Shown here one piece after another: positions 46,257-58,520 of a DNA stretch of 64,000 bases. The stretch is from Hofstenia miamia (lineage: Eukaryota > Xenacoelomorpha > Acoela). Position 1 is the stretch's first letter. Each line of letters begins with the position of its first letter. The position numbers and the translations under genes are program-made. Where the stretch lies: NCBI GenBank assembly GCA_004352715.1, contig SCFE01000070.1, forward strand, positions 176,566 through 240,565, written 5' to 3'. Under the pieces are notes generated by a model. The model had not been told where the DNA came from, ran no database searches, and worked only from the letters and a program-made list of their open reading frames with translations.

Positions 46257-48146
46257 GTTTACGATTATTACGTTTCTTGCATTAATGAGTCAATAGCAAT
46301 GGACAAAAATGGGGAAAAGCTGCTTCTTGATTTTATCCATAGTCTTGGTAAAACATCATTTCTTGGTGCTGCAGAGGCTAATACTTCAGATTTCAAAATG
46401 AGCCGAAAAACTGTTCTTACAAAATATTTCCTTATGGGTTTCATGACAATTGATTTTGATCACATTCAGCAAACAAAGGTAGTCAGAGTATGGCCGTTTA
46501 TAGCAACTCTGGGTTCTTCAAAATACTTCTTAAATATAACAGGAAATATAAATATCGAGAATAGATTTGTGCATAATTTCTATAAAGATCTTATTAAAAA
46601 GATCTTTAGAATTTTAGGATCTCCTCTTAGCGAGAATGCAATTGATATTAAAGTTAACGACATGAATTCTATTCCAAATTCACTAGATTATTTCAATTTT
46701 AAAGACATAATTATATCATTATTAGAAGCGACTAGTGTTTCCGTTGATGATATTGAATATGTAAAAATCTCAAAGCTCTCGTTTTTTCGTAAACTAGATG
46801 TTCTCTTTGTGTCAGAAAATTCTGACACATTGCACAATTACGTTGTTTGGGTTGGAGTTTGTCAATTGCTGGAATGGACTTCTAGTGAATTACGCTTTTA
46901 TCGGAATCGGTTTGTTCAACTACTTCAGGGGTATCGCATTAAAAGATATATGAAGGAGCCGCGTTCGGAATTCCCCATGTACATAATACTTGAAAATAAA
47001 CAAATGGAAAGCGTTCTCAGCCTTGAATACTTGAAGAACAATGAACTAGATCCAGTGCTAATAGATGTTGTTATTGAAAGAATTCAAAGCGCATTTAAAA
47101 AGAATGTCCTTAAGATTTCATGTCTAGACATTGAAAGTCAAGTATCTGTTCTGGAAAGATTCGAAAACATAACAATGACTTGGAGAAAACCTAGTGTTTT
47201 GCTGGTATGCCCGAGCCCGACCGGCCGCCAGTGCCCGCAGGGCAGAAGGGAGGGCGGGGTCCGGGCATTGATGTGACCAGGTGGGCGGGTATCGGGTGCT
47301 CAAATAACCGGGCATATATTATGCCCGCTCAAATAAAATCATAAGATAATCTGCTGTAATGACAAAATGTTTTTTCTACTTTTAAAAAGAAATTTAATAA
47401 TTTGCCGCGAAATTTATGCTTTAACCGCAAAAATAATTAAATTTTGTTGTACATTTCAGTAATAAAATGACAGAAATGAAGAAAGCCATATCAGAAGTTT
47501 GAAATGTGCAAGCACGGGTAAAGCACTTTGTGCATTTTGATTCAATTTCGAAGTATTTTGTGATTTTCTCAACGGGCAGGCGAGCAGGCTCCGGGCATTG
47601 TAAGATAAAGGGGCGCAGAGCGGGCACGGGCAGCGTTAAATCTAAAAATGCAAAACACTAGGAAAACCAGAACATTTACTTAATGAGAGTCACATTGAAA
47701 ACGAAATGGGAAAGCTTAACATTGATACTCGTTCATACTTTCAAAACAATATGAATTTATGGAACAAGATAAAAGTTGAGGCCTACCAAAATTCTATTTC
47801 AAGTAAACGGCGAATTAAGCCATATGAAGTTAACGCTATTTACTCTGAGTCAAGCATGGCTTTATTTCATAATGGTATTTTTCGGAAACCATTTTATCAT
47901 GCTAATTGCACCTCTTCACAAATATTCGGTGCACTTGGATGGGTCATTGCCCATGAATTCATACACATGTTCGAAAATTTAGTAAAAGAAAGAGATATTG
48001 ACTCTTTCGACATATTGAGCGATGATAGTCATGATAAATGTAAGGAAACGTCTGCTTGTTTGATTGAGCAATATAATAATTATAGTATGCATGGGAAACT
48101 CTAAAGAGGTGCATATACTTTCGATGAAAACTTTGCTGATAATGTT
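46257..48146 (+). pseudogene. M13 (neprilysin-like) peptidase pseudogene, copy 2
   Basis: Closely similar to 18910-20480 of copy 1. It starts abruptly at VYDYYVSCINESIAMD, so the membrane anchor and first ectodomain part are missing. Relative to copy 1 it lacks 72 bases in frame at 46661/46662 and has a single unit where copy 1 has the 29-residue duplication. A 469-bp element is inserted at 47192-47660. It retains the canonical zinc motif as VIAHEFIHMF (near 47945-47970). A TAA stop at 48102-48104 follows MHGKL, and homology ends after DENFADNV at 48146, before the C-terminus. It cannot make a complete enzyme. Interestingly this dead copy keeps the catalytic Glu that the intact copy has lost. 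Confidence 0.88.
47192..47660. mobile_element. Non-autonomous hAT-like element inserted in the M13 pseudogene
   Basis: TAGTGTTTTGC at the left and GCAAAACACTA at the right are perfect 11-bp inverted repeats. Flanks AGAAAACC (47184-47191) and GGAAAACC (47661-47668) form an 8-bp duplication with one later change; the uninterrupted site in copy 1 reads GGGGAAAACCAG. Both ends have GC-rich GCCCG/CGGGC subterminal repeats, unlike the AT-rich surroundings. 469 bases, no coding. Confidence 0.85.
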
Positions 48147-49180
48147 ATACCGTGGGTATGAAAGAAATCATTACGTTTACGTCATCATGGATGTGCACTA
48201 AAAAAGTTCAAATGGCTTTTTGGGTAAGGTTGTAAAATTTCACACAAGCACTGAATTTAATTTTCATCAATTCAGGCTTCTCATTATGCAAAATTTCTCT
48301 GCCCCATGATAACTTTTATCCCAAAAGTAATTTTGGTCCTATCCGATTGTCCCACGTTGATTAGCTGTCTTATGTCTACTCTATTAATCTGCTATGAGAA
48401 GTATTTTAACTGAAAAAACAATATAGACGTTTACCATTGTATGCACTTTAGGCGCGATGCTAGAATATACTTCAATCTCTCCTGTTTAAGAGCATGAAAT
48501 ATAAGGTTGTTTATTTTCTAACACTGAATTCAATATTTAACACATTAGTGATACGAAACTTTATATTTCTGATAGACTTTTTCAAATAGATATTAAATTC
48601 AAAAGAAAGACATCTCCATACCAGACATCAATTATTTAGTTTATAGATAAGAAAAAAAAAGAATGACACTATTTTCCAGTTATTAATAAACATTTAGTTT
48701 GTTATAAAATCTTAACTTCTACCGAGCTTGCATTAATGAACAACCTTTTAAGGTTTTCCAAAAATACATACAAGGATAATCAAAGAAGTTGCTGTTTTCT
48801 TCATTATTCCAAGAATCCAAGTTACGATACAGCATTATTGCTAAATTACATATGTATGTTACATTAATGCTTCAATATGATTGGCTGATAGAGATGTATA
48901 TGCTATATTAAAAATATTGAAATAATTATAATAAATATATTAAAATCTTTTGAAATAATGAATGGTTCGAAAAAATTTTTTTTGATTTGGAATCAGCAAA
49001 AAACTGCATCTCATGACGTCATCACATTTTTAAAAATTTAAGTTAGGTTCCCCATATATCGCCCTATGCGTCACATTTATTATTAAATAATTATTTACTG
49101 AACTGAAACTCAACTGAATGTCAATATTGAAAACTGACCATTACACAAAATATTTACTTGCTACGAAAAATTTCTGTCGC
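48147..49180. other. 3' flank of M13 pseudogene
   Basis: About 48250-48440 aligns with 20920-21120, the flank of copy 1, then diverges. No gene. Confidence 0.45.
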
Positions 49181-50290
49181 GCGTTGACGTACGAAAATTG
49201 ATTTCGCGTGCTATCTTAATACATGGCATAAAAAATATTTTTAGCAATTGCTCTAAATTGGCATGCATTTTTCTACCGTCAGGAAATCTTTCTGAATGAC
49301 AAGGCAATGTGCATTGTAGTGCTGCTCTTCTTCAAAAGAAATGTTTGTTAGATTTTGGGGATATTGGGACTTTATAGGCCCCATGCATTTTACTGAGACA
49401 TCTAGCATATTTTTTGTTTGGCATAAGTTATAGAAAAAATTATTTTTCCGAAATTCCTTTAATGGAATCTGATTACATGTTATAAAGGGGTTCTAAATTG
49501 TTCCGTTTCATGTCAATTACTCACAGCGATTTTAAGGATAACATATTTTTCTCAATGGTTGGTGACTGTATTTATAAAGAGTGTAGTCTATTTTTAGAGA
49601 AGCATTGCACTATGAGCTAACTACAGAATTTGGGGTGATAATGTTCTCCTTCCAGACAAGGGTGTAGCCAAAGGGGCTCGACAAGGGCTGAGCGGCTTTT
49701 TCCCGCCGCTACTTGCGGGTAGTGCTGCTATTGGTACCAATGTTAATGGTGAGGTGGGTACGGATAGAGAATAAAACTAGTAAAACATACGCATAATGCA
49801 AAAAGACAATGTCAAGAAATTTCCTTTTGTTATGGGAAACTTAGTAACAAGTTTGTCCTTCAATGATTAAAGACGCCCTGAAAGATTTTATTATTGTTAT
49901 ACTGGAGTAATTTTTGTTTCTGCCAATCTTAAAGTGTTTTCGAGTTATAGCAATCACTTAGGGTGTGGTTATTTTCTCAATTCATATTAAAATAGGCTTT
50001 CCTTAATTAAAAATAAAATTTCTACATGTGTATTTATGTTTTCGTTTTACATCATAATGTTACTAATAAATAAATGTGTAATCCCAACAAACGCAGTTCT
50101 AGAAAATTTCGAAGGGGGGAGGGGGCTTCAATTTTTATTTTTTATTATAGAACGATTTTATATTTGCAATTTATTCAAAATCGAATCATGTTTGCCAAAA
50201 AATGGTAATGATTTATGAGGTCACAAAGCTTTAAGGTTTATATTTATACACATGAAAGCTAGTCTTTTAAAGTCCAACAGATTGCTGCAT
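49180..50290. repeat. Segmental repeat, copy 1 (matches 57435-58520)
   Basis: About 1.1 kb with long near-identical runs to 57435-58520, for example around GCATAATGCAAAAAGACAAT (49790) and GGGACTTTATAGGCCCC. The short open frame at 50036-50218 is frameshifted in the other copy at its end, arguing against a gene. Nature unknown. Confidence 0.65.
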
Positions 50291-50778
50291 AGGTGTAGGG
50301 AAAATAATTTACTGTTAGTAATTTATAACACAAACATTAATTATGCTGCTTCCATTTTGTTAGGTTGAACTGAAATTAGAAAACTATGATACTGAGGAGC
50401 AGATATACAAAATAGTAAATTTATGTTTTGTCTAGCCTGTCAAAAAGCACAGCCTATTCAGTTCCTTCAATAATGTTTTCTCAATTCAATAGCTGTAAAT
50501 CTTCAAAATAAAGAATTAACTACTTTACATGTAGGAATATATTTGCAAATAAGACCCAATATATATATAAATTAGGCCTGGGTGATGCGAACCTTGGAAT
50601 TCAATTCGATTAGCATTGAAAAGTTCGATTATCGATTCGAATGTTGAAAACTAAGCTTGCTTTAAACATGTATTTCTTATTTGCTCTTATAAACATAAGA
50701 CTATGAAAATTTTAGCGTTGAGTGATTTTCAGATTGTATTTCCTCCAAAACAATGTGTGTTGTAAAGTACTGCTTCCA

Positions 50779-52416
50779 CAGATATGGAAGTGTTACCCTC
50801 AATTGGTGACCATGACCGGTCCGGGTCACCTGACTGGTGACCAGTGTTGACTGGTCTGACAGTCGAATTACCCTAATGTGGGTACCGGCTCTTACCGATT
50901 CTCAAATTATATTGTACTGGTTTTGATTGCTTTATCTGGTTTCACCGTATTTATAGGTTAAATGCACTTTTTGACTGGTTGTGCCCGGCATTAGTTTCGG
51001 CCCGTTTTTGCATTACATAATGCATTTGTACAGCTGAAAGAACGTGTAATGAACGCACACGCGTTTAAGTTATCCGATTAACCCTAAATATCTCATTATT
51101 CGTTTAGAGATAGAAACCAAAAAAATCGAGACACTTCACTCAATACTTTTAATAGACACTTCACTCAATACTTTTAATTTTGCAAGTATTAAAAACATGT
51201 TTTGTTTGAATATTGGTAATCCTATGTAAATGATTATTCCGTGATAGATTAATGGCACACTATGATTATTTCCAATCATTGTTAGTAATAATTTTGAATT
51301 TTAGTTTTAAGCCTAATTAATAAGCAGAGCATAACGCCGTGTTGATCGGGCTATCACAATAAGGCTGCCAATGTAAAAATTCCTCCCCCATACTTAATTT
51401 AACGTGACGTTTCCCTGAAGATATAATCTAATAATCAATTATGAGATCTCATAGGTTTGTGTTTTTAAAGGCAAAGTGGGCAATGCGCATTTTGACTAAC
51501 AATTTCCATAAGTTCTAAATCATTACTATACAGTGTGACCTCGCCTATTCGCGGCTCGCCTTTTGCCGCCCCGCATATTCGCAGGTTAAGAAAAGTTCCA
51601 ATATGTGCAAATCTATTATGAGTTTTCTCCTCCAGTGTTTCGGTAATAAAAGATATTGTCCCCTCTTTTCTATTTTTATTAAAATACATGTATAATATTG
51701 AAGTAAAAAAATAAAATGTGTTTACATTATCATTACAGAGAAATAAATAACCGTATGTATTATTGTAAAATATATAACCGTCTGCAATACTGTTAGATTT
51801 TTACTGTATTAATGAGCAGAAGTATCTTTAGAGTGTTTAGGAAACATTTGGTAATGTATATAATATCATACATATACGCTTTAAAACTGCATGCAATATT
51901 CGCGGTTTTTCGCTATTCGCGGAGGGGTAAGGAACGTAACCCCCGTTAATAATGAGGTCATACTGTATTACGATTAATTTGCAATATAGCATAGCGGTAG
52001 AAGTTAAATGAAGAGTTATAATTCAAAATGCTTTTATTGTTTAGATACTTAGATCCGTAGAGCTCTTATTTACAGAATTTACACCACTCACTCGACGTTC
52101 ACTGCTTGTAGCACTATTACGTTATGCACTTGAATTGATGAAAAAAACAACTTATTGACCCACGTTAATAAATTGTATATGTGATCTAACTTTTTCGCAG
52201 AACCGTACAGTGAACAAAAGTGAACTTTTTGTAAGTTACAGTGTGTTTTCAATCATAATTATGGTAAATGTCACGTGCTTTCGCAAATTGAGATTTGAGA
52301 AAATTCCAGACGGTATGATCAGACCAGAGAAACAAGTGACAGGTTTTGAGGGGTGAAGTGAAAAATAGGTGCCGAGATCCGGTCCGGTGGTCATTTCCGA
52401 CTGATTTCCATCTCTG
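50779..52416. mobile_element. hAT-like element nested in the outer element
   Basis: Left CAGATATGGAAGTG and right reverse complement CAGAGATGGAAATC, each followed inward by GGTGACCATGACCGG / GGAAATGACCACCGG. Flanks TGCTTCCA (50771-50778) and TGCTTACA (52417-52424) form an 8-bp target duplication with one mismatch. No transposase frame is seen. Right-end relatives lie at 4880-4996 and 34840-34949. Confidence 0.7.
51531..51965. mobile_element. pogo/Tigger-like MITE nested in the hAT-like element
   Basis: Starts CAGTGTGACCTCGCC and ends GAGGTCATACTG, flanked by TA. Inner sequence CTATTCGCGG and GTTACG with CCCC is typical of pogo/Tigger termini. 435 bases, no transposase. The open frame at 51465-51689 crosses its edge and is not a gene. 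Confidence 0.7.
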
Positions 52417-53143
52417 TGCTTACATATAACAAAATATAATATTGAGCTTTAAAAGAAAAAGAAGGCCTTTAGGTTAATACTTTTCTGAACGGGAAATACT
52501 TCGTTCAATATTAACATTATAATATTTACTTATATTTGAAATCAAATATTGATAAGCATTTTTGCAAAAAATAATTTAATTAAAGACTTCTATTTAGACG
52601 CCCTTGGATTAATAGTTGATTTTCAGTTTTGACATAAAAACGAAGTTTTCAGCTTATACATTATTTTAGACTTTTTTGGCTTTACAACCATGCTAACTAT
52701 CCGCAAAATTAACATTTTTATATCTAATAGAATCTTGCAAATATGTTTTAACCGAAAAAAATCATTTTGATTTTAATCAGGTTTGCGCGCCCCAGTTATT
52801 GTTTTAAAAACATTAAATATATAGGTACATATTTTTCTTCTTTAGCTGTTATTGAATACTACTTAAATTTGATTTAATTTTGAATTCAAATTCAATAGTG
52901 TAACGTGTTTATTACAAATTCAACTGTAATTCAATTTGCTACAAACAAAAATTTTTATTGGGTTTGTTCATGATTGTTTGACTCATTTCCTTCTAAAACG
53001 ATTATGTGTTACTAGCATCTTTATTTTTACAGTAGACAGTTATCAAATCATATTCATAATCGATATAATTTAGCCGATTTGGATTTGATTATTAACATCC
53101 GCATTGATTTCGTTTTGATTAGTGAATGCATTGCCCAACCTTA

Positions 53144-53792
53144 ATATATATAATAGCATGTGTATGTGATAAGATTTCTTTATTAATATGCTGTTGCTGA
53201 AAACAACCATGTAAATATAGGTCATTGAACCCTTGCACTTAGACTATTTCCATAATGAGTCATTTGAGTCTTTGATTAAAACCAAAAATAGAGCTAAAAT
53301 TGCTTCAATTTAATCTCAGAAATATTTTGTACTCGTACTACAAAATTCATCCACAAGAGGGCTAATTAAACCTTAAATTCAATTTCGTTTTTAAGTAATT
53401 TAAAATTTGCCTTTATTAATGCAGCCCAAATTGCAAAAAACTGTTTCTTAGCCATACCAGAAATGTTTTACTCGGAGCCAAAAGTGAATTTTTATTGCTG
53501 CTATAAAATAATTGAAGAATTTTCAATAAAATTCCGATCATAATTCAAGTTTATTGATGATAATTTATTATATTTATAAATTATTTTTTCTAGTCTCGTA
53601 TTTAAAGCATGAATTTTGCACAATGGAAGTAAGCGTACCCGCATTAGGGAAGGAACTTTGATGTAGGAAAATACTTTTACAATTTCAAAATTTCCAATCT
53701 CTTGCTTCAATCTTTCTTAACTAAAACGTGTTTTTCCAAATGGGCAACCACTTTAGTAAAATTTTGCCGCATACCCGTCCGCCCAACTCCAG

Positions 53793-53827
<35 letters not shown>

Positions 53828-54932
53828 CAAGAAAAATTTGTAAAATATAAACAAAATGAATTTCGAATGAAAAAAAATTCGTATTCTCAACTTATAGCAA
53901 TTAAGGAGTTATGCATTAATTCAAATTTTAATTATTTTTAAAAATTTACTAAATATATACAATAGAAAAAAAGCATTTTGTTTTGATTTAAAATGATTTT
54001 AGAAGGATTATATTAAACACTAGAAGCAATATAAACGCCACTCAAACAATTTAACCGCTAATACAACAGAAGTACACTATCATGAAGATTGTTTATGAGT
54101 AGCCTGCTGAAAAATAAAATAGTTCCTACCAAACTAACTAAAATATTCATTTCTGATCAGATAAAATAAGAAGTCTTTTTTAATTTTGGCTGCTAAACTC
54201 ACTAACTTTTCCTGAAACTTTCCAAGTGGCATGCAGGCCAGTAGATACCAGCCCAGGCCGGCTGATGATGTTTACAGATTATAGTAGATATTTGAACCCA
54301 TTGAATTTGAAAGAACCTGTGGATTTTTTGAACATCAATGACACTTATTTGAAGGCTATCATATTTGGGGGAGAATTTTGTTGAAATCCATGTAGAAACT
54401 AATGTTTTTTGCTTATCTTTTTCAATAATTTAAATTTTGATTTATTTTTTTGTTAGTGTACTATACTTCACCTATTCTTTTATAATTGCCACTTTGAATG
54501 TTTCTTGATGTGGGTAAAGATATCTCAAACACGTGCAGAGAGTTGGGTCGTGGATTTAGCGCAAAAAAGAAAGCAGATTTTCCTCTATCACGTAGTGCTT
54601 TCTAATTAGAGACTGTCAAAAGTTTTTGAGCTATAAGCGTTAAAAGTTTTTTACATGATCATGAAAAATTTTCAAAAATCCTCAGACAGTTTAGTTTAAG
54701 GTTAAACAATCGAATTTCTTCTAAAATATTTTAGAAGAGCAATTGTCATTGCATCTGATTATTTTAAAATTAGACCTATCTATATTACAATAAATTGAAA
54801 ACAAAGCATACAATAATGACAACATTTTTCATAGTATACTTTTACACATTGAACGAATAGATAACACAATCATTTATTCGAAACGCTTCGAAATCGCTAT
54901 AATTATAATAGCATTTATTAAATACCAAACTT
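53144..54932. other. AT-rich spacer downstream of zinc-finger array 3
   Basis: No gene is supported. (TA)n lies at 53798-53825. 54480-54600 is a distant copy of the GGATTTAGCGC repeat seen at 13600 and 42900. AATAAA on the minus strand (TTTATT near 54873 and 54914) may end the array 3 transcript. Confidence 0.45.
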
Positions 54933-56628
54933 CTATAAATGCTTAGACTGGTGTTTCCTTAAGGAATCAGCTCTTGAACATTCATAATCACATTTATCGC
55001 ATTTGAAGGGTTTTAAACCGGAGTGTCTACGCTGATGCCTTTCAAGTTCAACAAGCTGTGAAAATTGATAATGACATTTGTCACACGTAAAAGGCTTTAA
55101 TCCAGAGTGTCTACGCTGATGTGATTTGAGAGAAGCACGGTATGAACACTCATAATCACATTTATCACATTTATAAGGCTTTAATCCAGAGTGTCTACGC
55201 TGATGTGATTTGAGAGAACTACGGTATGAACACTCATAATCACATTCATCACATTTATAAGGCATAAAGCCAGAGTGTCTAAATTGATGTGATTTCAGAG
55301 AACTAGAATCTCGACATGCATAATCACATTTATCACATTTAAATGGTTTTAAGCCAGAGTGAACAAACTGATGACGCTTCATATGATAAGCGGTTGTACA
55401 TTCATAATCACAGTTATCACATTTATATGGTTTTAAACCAGAGTGCTTAAATCGATGATGTTGATTAAGATTTCCCCTTCGTGAACATGAAAATTTGCAT
55501 CGATCACACTTGAATGGTTTTTCATTAGAATGCTGGAACTGATGCCGTTTTAGACCACTACTAGTTGGACATCCAAAGTTGCATTGATCACATTTATATG
55601 GCATTGATCCAGATCCAGAGTGTTTAAACTGATGTGCTTTTAGTGAACTAAGATGTGAACATTTATAATCACATTTATCACATTTCAAGGGTTTCCAACC
55701 AGAGTGTGTAAGTTGATGCCGTTTAAGAGAATGAAGCCGGGAACACTCATATTCGCATTTATCACATTGAAATGGCTTTTTATTAGCATGATTAAATTGA
55801 TGCAGTTTGAGTTGATCTCTTCGTGAACATTCATATTCACATTTATCACATTTAAACGGCTTATCTCTAGAATGTCTAAGTTGATGTGACTTAAGTCTAT
55901 CAAGTCTTGAACATTCATAATCACATTGTTCACATTGAAATGGCTTTAAATTTGAGTGAATAAGTTGATGTCTCCGAAGTCTATAACGTACTGGACATTC
56001 ATAGTCACATTTATTACACTTAAAAGGCATCGTGCCTGAGTGCTTAAACTGATGAATTTTGAAAGACCTAAGCAGTGAGCATGTATAATCACAGTTATCA
56101 CACTTGAATGGCTTTAATCTAGAATGTCTCAGTTGATGAGACTTAAGTCTATCAAGTCTTGAACATTCATAATCACATTGTTCACATTGAAATGGCTTTA
56201 AATTTGAGTGAATAAGTTGATGCCTCCGTAGTCTAGCTCGTACTGAACATTCATAATCACATTTATTACACTTAAAAGGCATCATGCCTGAGTGCTTAAA
56301 CTGATGAATTTTGAAAGAACTAAGCAGTGAGCATGTATAATCACATTTATCACATTTGTAAGGCCTTAAACCAGTGTGCCTACGTTTATGTAATTTGAGA
56401 GAAGAAAGCCATGAACATTTATAATCACACTTATCACATTTAAAAGGCTTTAAGCCAGAGTGCTTAAACTGATGTCTTATGAGAACGCAACGTTGTGAAC
56501 ATGCATAATCACATTCATCACATTTAAATGGCATCGTTCCAGAGCGTTTAAGCTGATCTATATGGAAAGAACGCTTGATAGAGTCAGTATGAGAGCATTT
56601 CTTACAATCTTCCATTTCATCTTTGCAT
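54933..56628 (-). CDS. Poly-C2H2 zinc-finger exon, array 3 (19 fingers)
   Basis: Probably a nuclear DNA-binding protein and the most complete array. Nineteen tandem fingers end in SLRKHQSKHL and a stop. An in-frame ATG lies at 56615, but the frame is open five codons further to an acceptor (56629-56630, TTTCTTTAG/A) and reads CKDEMEDCKKCSHTDSIKR before the fingers, in the same phase as arrays 1 and 2. Fingers 3-5 (helices LLSSFKIH, VRARLRRH, RLDRLKSH) are repeated as fingers 6-8 (LLRSFKIH, VRYRLRRH, RLDRLKSH), a tandem 252-bp duplication. Linkers are HSGLKPF/Y with one HTGLRPY. KRAB-related exons at 62185-62360 and 63135-63310 lie 5.6 and 6.5 kb upstream on the same strand with matching splice phase. 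Confidence 0.92.
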
Positions 56629-56764
56629 CTAAAGAAATTGTTATTATAATTACACTATACAGATTTACAGAAATTCAAGTTTGTACATTTCATTTCTATT
56701 CTACATTAGATTGCAAGCAAAAATTGAAAATCACACTGGCCTGAGTACCCGCTTATGTATGCTT

Positions 56765-57148
56765 CAGGGGTGTTTAAAATTGATTTTGACAAATAATCAA
56801 TTATTTTGAAAACAATCAATTAAATTGATATTGCAAACAAAACAATCAATTAATTGCAATTAATTGGTAAAATTCTAACAGAGTCTCCAAAATCGAGCAT
56901 TCATTTTCAAAAAAAGTTGTTCTTCCTGGTGAATGGGTACCGTACACGTCCAAAACCCGTTCAATAAAGTCATAATGTTTATTTGTTCCGTATCCAATGG
57001 GAACGAGAATGATGAAAACGCCAAAAGTATTTTCTCATAACCACATATTTGTTGGGGATCGGGAAACGTTGCATATATGCCCACAAAATGATTTGAAGAT
57101 TTTGTCCAGACAATTAATTTAATTGCAATGTAATTTCAATCACCCCTG
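56765..57148. mobile_element. Small hAT-like element in the intron of block C
   Basis: CAGGGGTG at the left and CACCCCTG at the right are inverted ends. Flanks GTATGCTT (56757-56764) and GCATGCTT (57149-57156) form an 8-bp duplication with one difference. The uninterrupted site, TATGTATGCTTCTATGC, is at about 1926-1942 in block A, and block B has a similar one at about 32477. 384 bases. The minus-strand frame inside (56875-57084) might be a transposase scrap but shows no motif. Confidence 0.82.
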
Positions 57149-57156
57149 GCATGCTT

Positions 57157-57434
57157 CTATGCTACATAACTGAATTTTTTGCATGTGATTTTATCAAGAT
57201 TTTATCTTTTTTTTAAAATTTTGCCGCGTTTTAGTATATTATATAACGAATTGCTTTATTATAATTACTGTACTTTTCAAAAAAGATTTCCACTATTGTC
57301 TATACCAATAATAGCAGCATTGGATTATTAGTTCACAGATTGCCAATATGTAAATATCTACTGTGCCATTGTCGAAACTCGGCAATCTAAAAAAGTTGAA
57401 CATTACAGTTTAAACTGGAAGAGTCAAGTTAAAA
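57157..57434. other. Intron sequence of block C
   Basis: Aligns with about 1945-2190 of block A. No gene. Confidence 0.4.
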
Positions 57435-58520
57435 TACGTACGAAATTTGAATTCGCGTGCTATCTTAATACATGGCATAAAAAATATTTTTAGCGATTGC
57501 TCTAAATTGGCATGCATTTTCTACAGTCACGAAATCTTTCTGAATGACGAAGCAATGTGCATTGTAGTGCTGCTTTTCTTCAAAGAATATGTTTGCTAGA
57601 TTTTGGGGTAATTGGGACTTTATAGGCCCCATGCATTTTACTAAGAGATCTAGAAAATTTTTTGTTTAGCATAAATCATAGAAAAAATTATTTTTCCAAA
57701 ATTCCTTTAATGGAATCTGATTACATGTTATAAAGGGGTTCTAAATTGATTCATTTCATGTCAATTACTCACTGCGATTTTAAGGATAACATATTTTACT
57801 CAATGGTTGATGACTGTATTTATAAAGAGTGTAGTCTATTTTTAGAGAAGCATTGCACTATGAGCTAACTACAGAATTTGGGGTGATGATGTTCTCCTTC
57901 CAGGCAAGAGCGTATGCAAGGGGAACTCGACAAGGGCTGAGTGGCTTTTCCCCCGCCGCTACCTGTGAGTAGGGCTGATATGAGTACCAATGTTAATGGT
58001 GGGGGTACGGATAGAGAATAAAGCTAATAAAACATACGCATAATGCAAAAAGACAATGTCAAGAAATTTCCTTTTGTTATGGGAAACTTAGTAACAAGTT
58101 TGTCCTTCAATGATTAAAGACGCCCTGAAAGATTTTATTATTGTTATACTGGAGTATAATTTTTGTTTCTGACTAATCTCAAAGTGTTTTCGAGATATAG
58201 CAATCACTTAGGGTGTAGGCATTTTCTCAATTCACATAAAAACAGGCTTTCCTTAATTAGAAAAAATGGAATAAAATTTCTAAATTTATGTTTTCATTTT
58301 ACATCATAATGTTACTAATAAATAAATGTGTAATTCCAACAAGCGCTCTCCTAGAAGATTTTGAATGGAGGAGGGGGCTTCAATTTTTTATTTTATATTA
58401 TAGAACGATTATATATTTGCAATTTATTAAAAATCGAATCATATTTGCCAAAAATGGTAATGATTTATAAGGTTCACAAAACTTTAAGGTTTATATTTAT
58501 ACACATGAAAGCTAGTTTTT
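57435..58520. repeat. Segmental repeat, copy 2 (matches 49180-50290)
   Basis: See the copy at 49180. It begins at ATTCGCGTGCTATCTTAATA-like sequence near 57450 and ends around the AAAGCTAGTTTT near 58515. No gene. Confidence 0.65.

Larger units (their letters stand above)
50573..53143. mobile_element. Candidate outer hAT-like element containing two nested elements
   Basis: The left end TAGGCCTGGGTGATGC and the reverse complement of the right end TAAGGTTGGGCAATGC agree at 11 of 16 positions, followed on both sides by GATTATCGATT-type subterminal sequence. Flanks are AT-only, so the target duplication cannot be judged. The interior is interrupted by 50779-52416. Confidence 0.45.

Noticed and set aside
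55685-55933. 82-codon minus-strand frame inside array 3
   Set aside because: Shadow frame of the zinc-finger exon, explained by its repeat structure.
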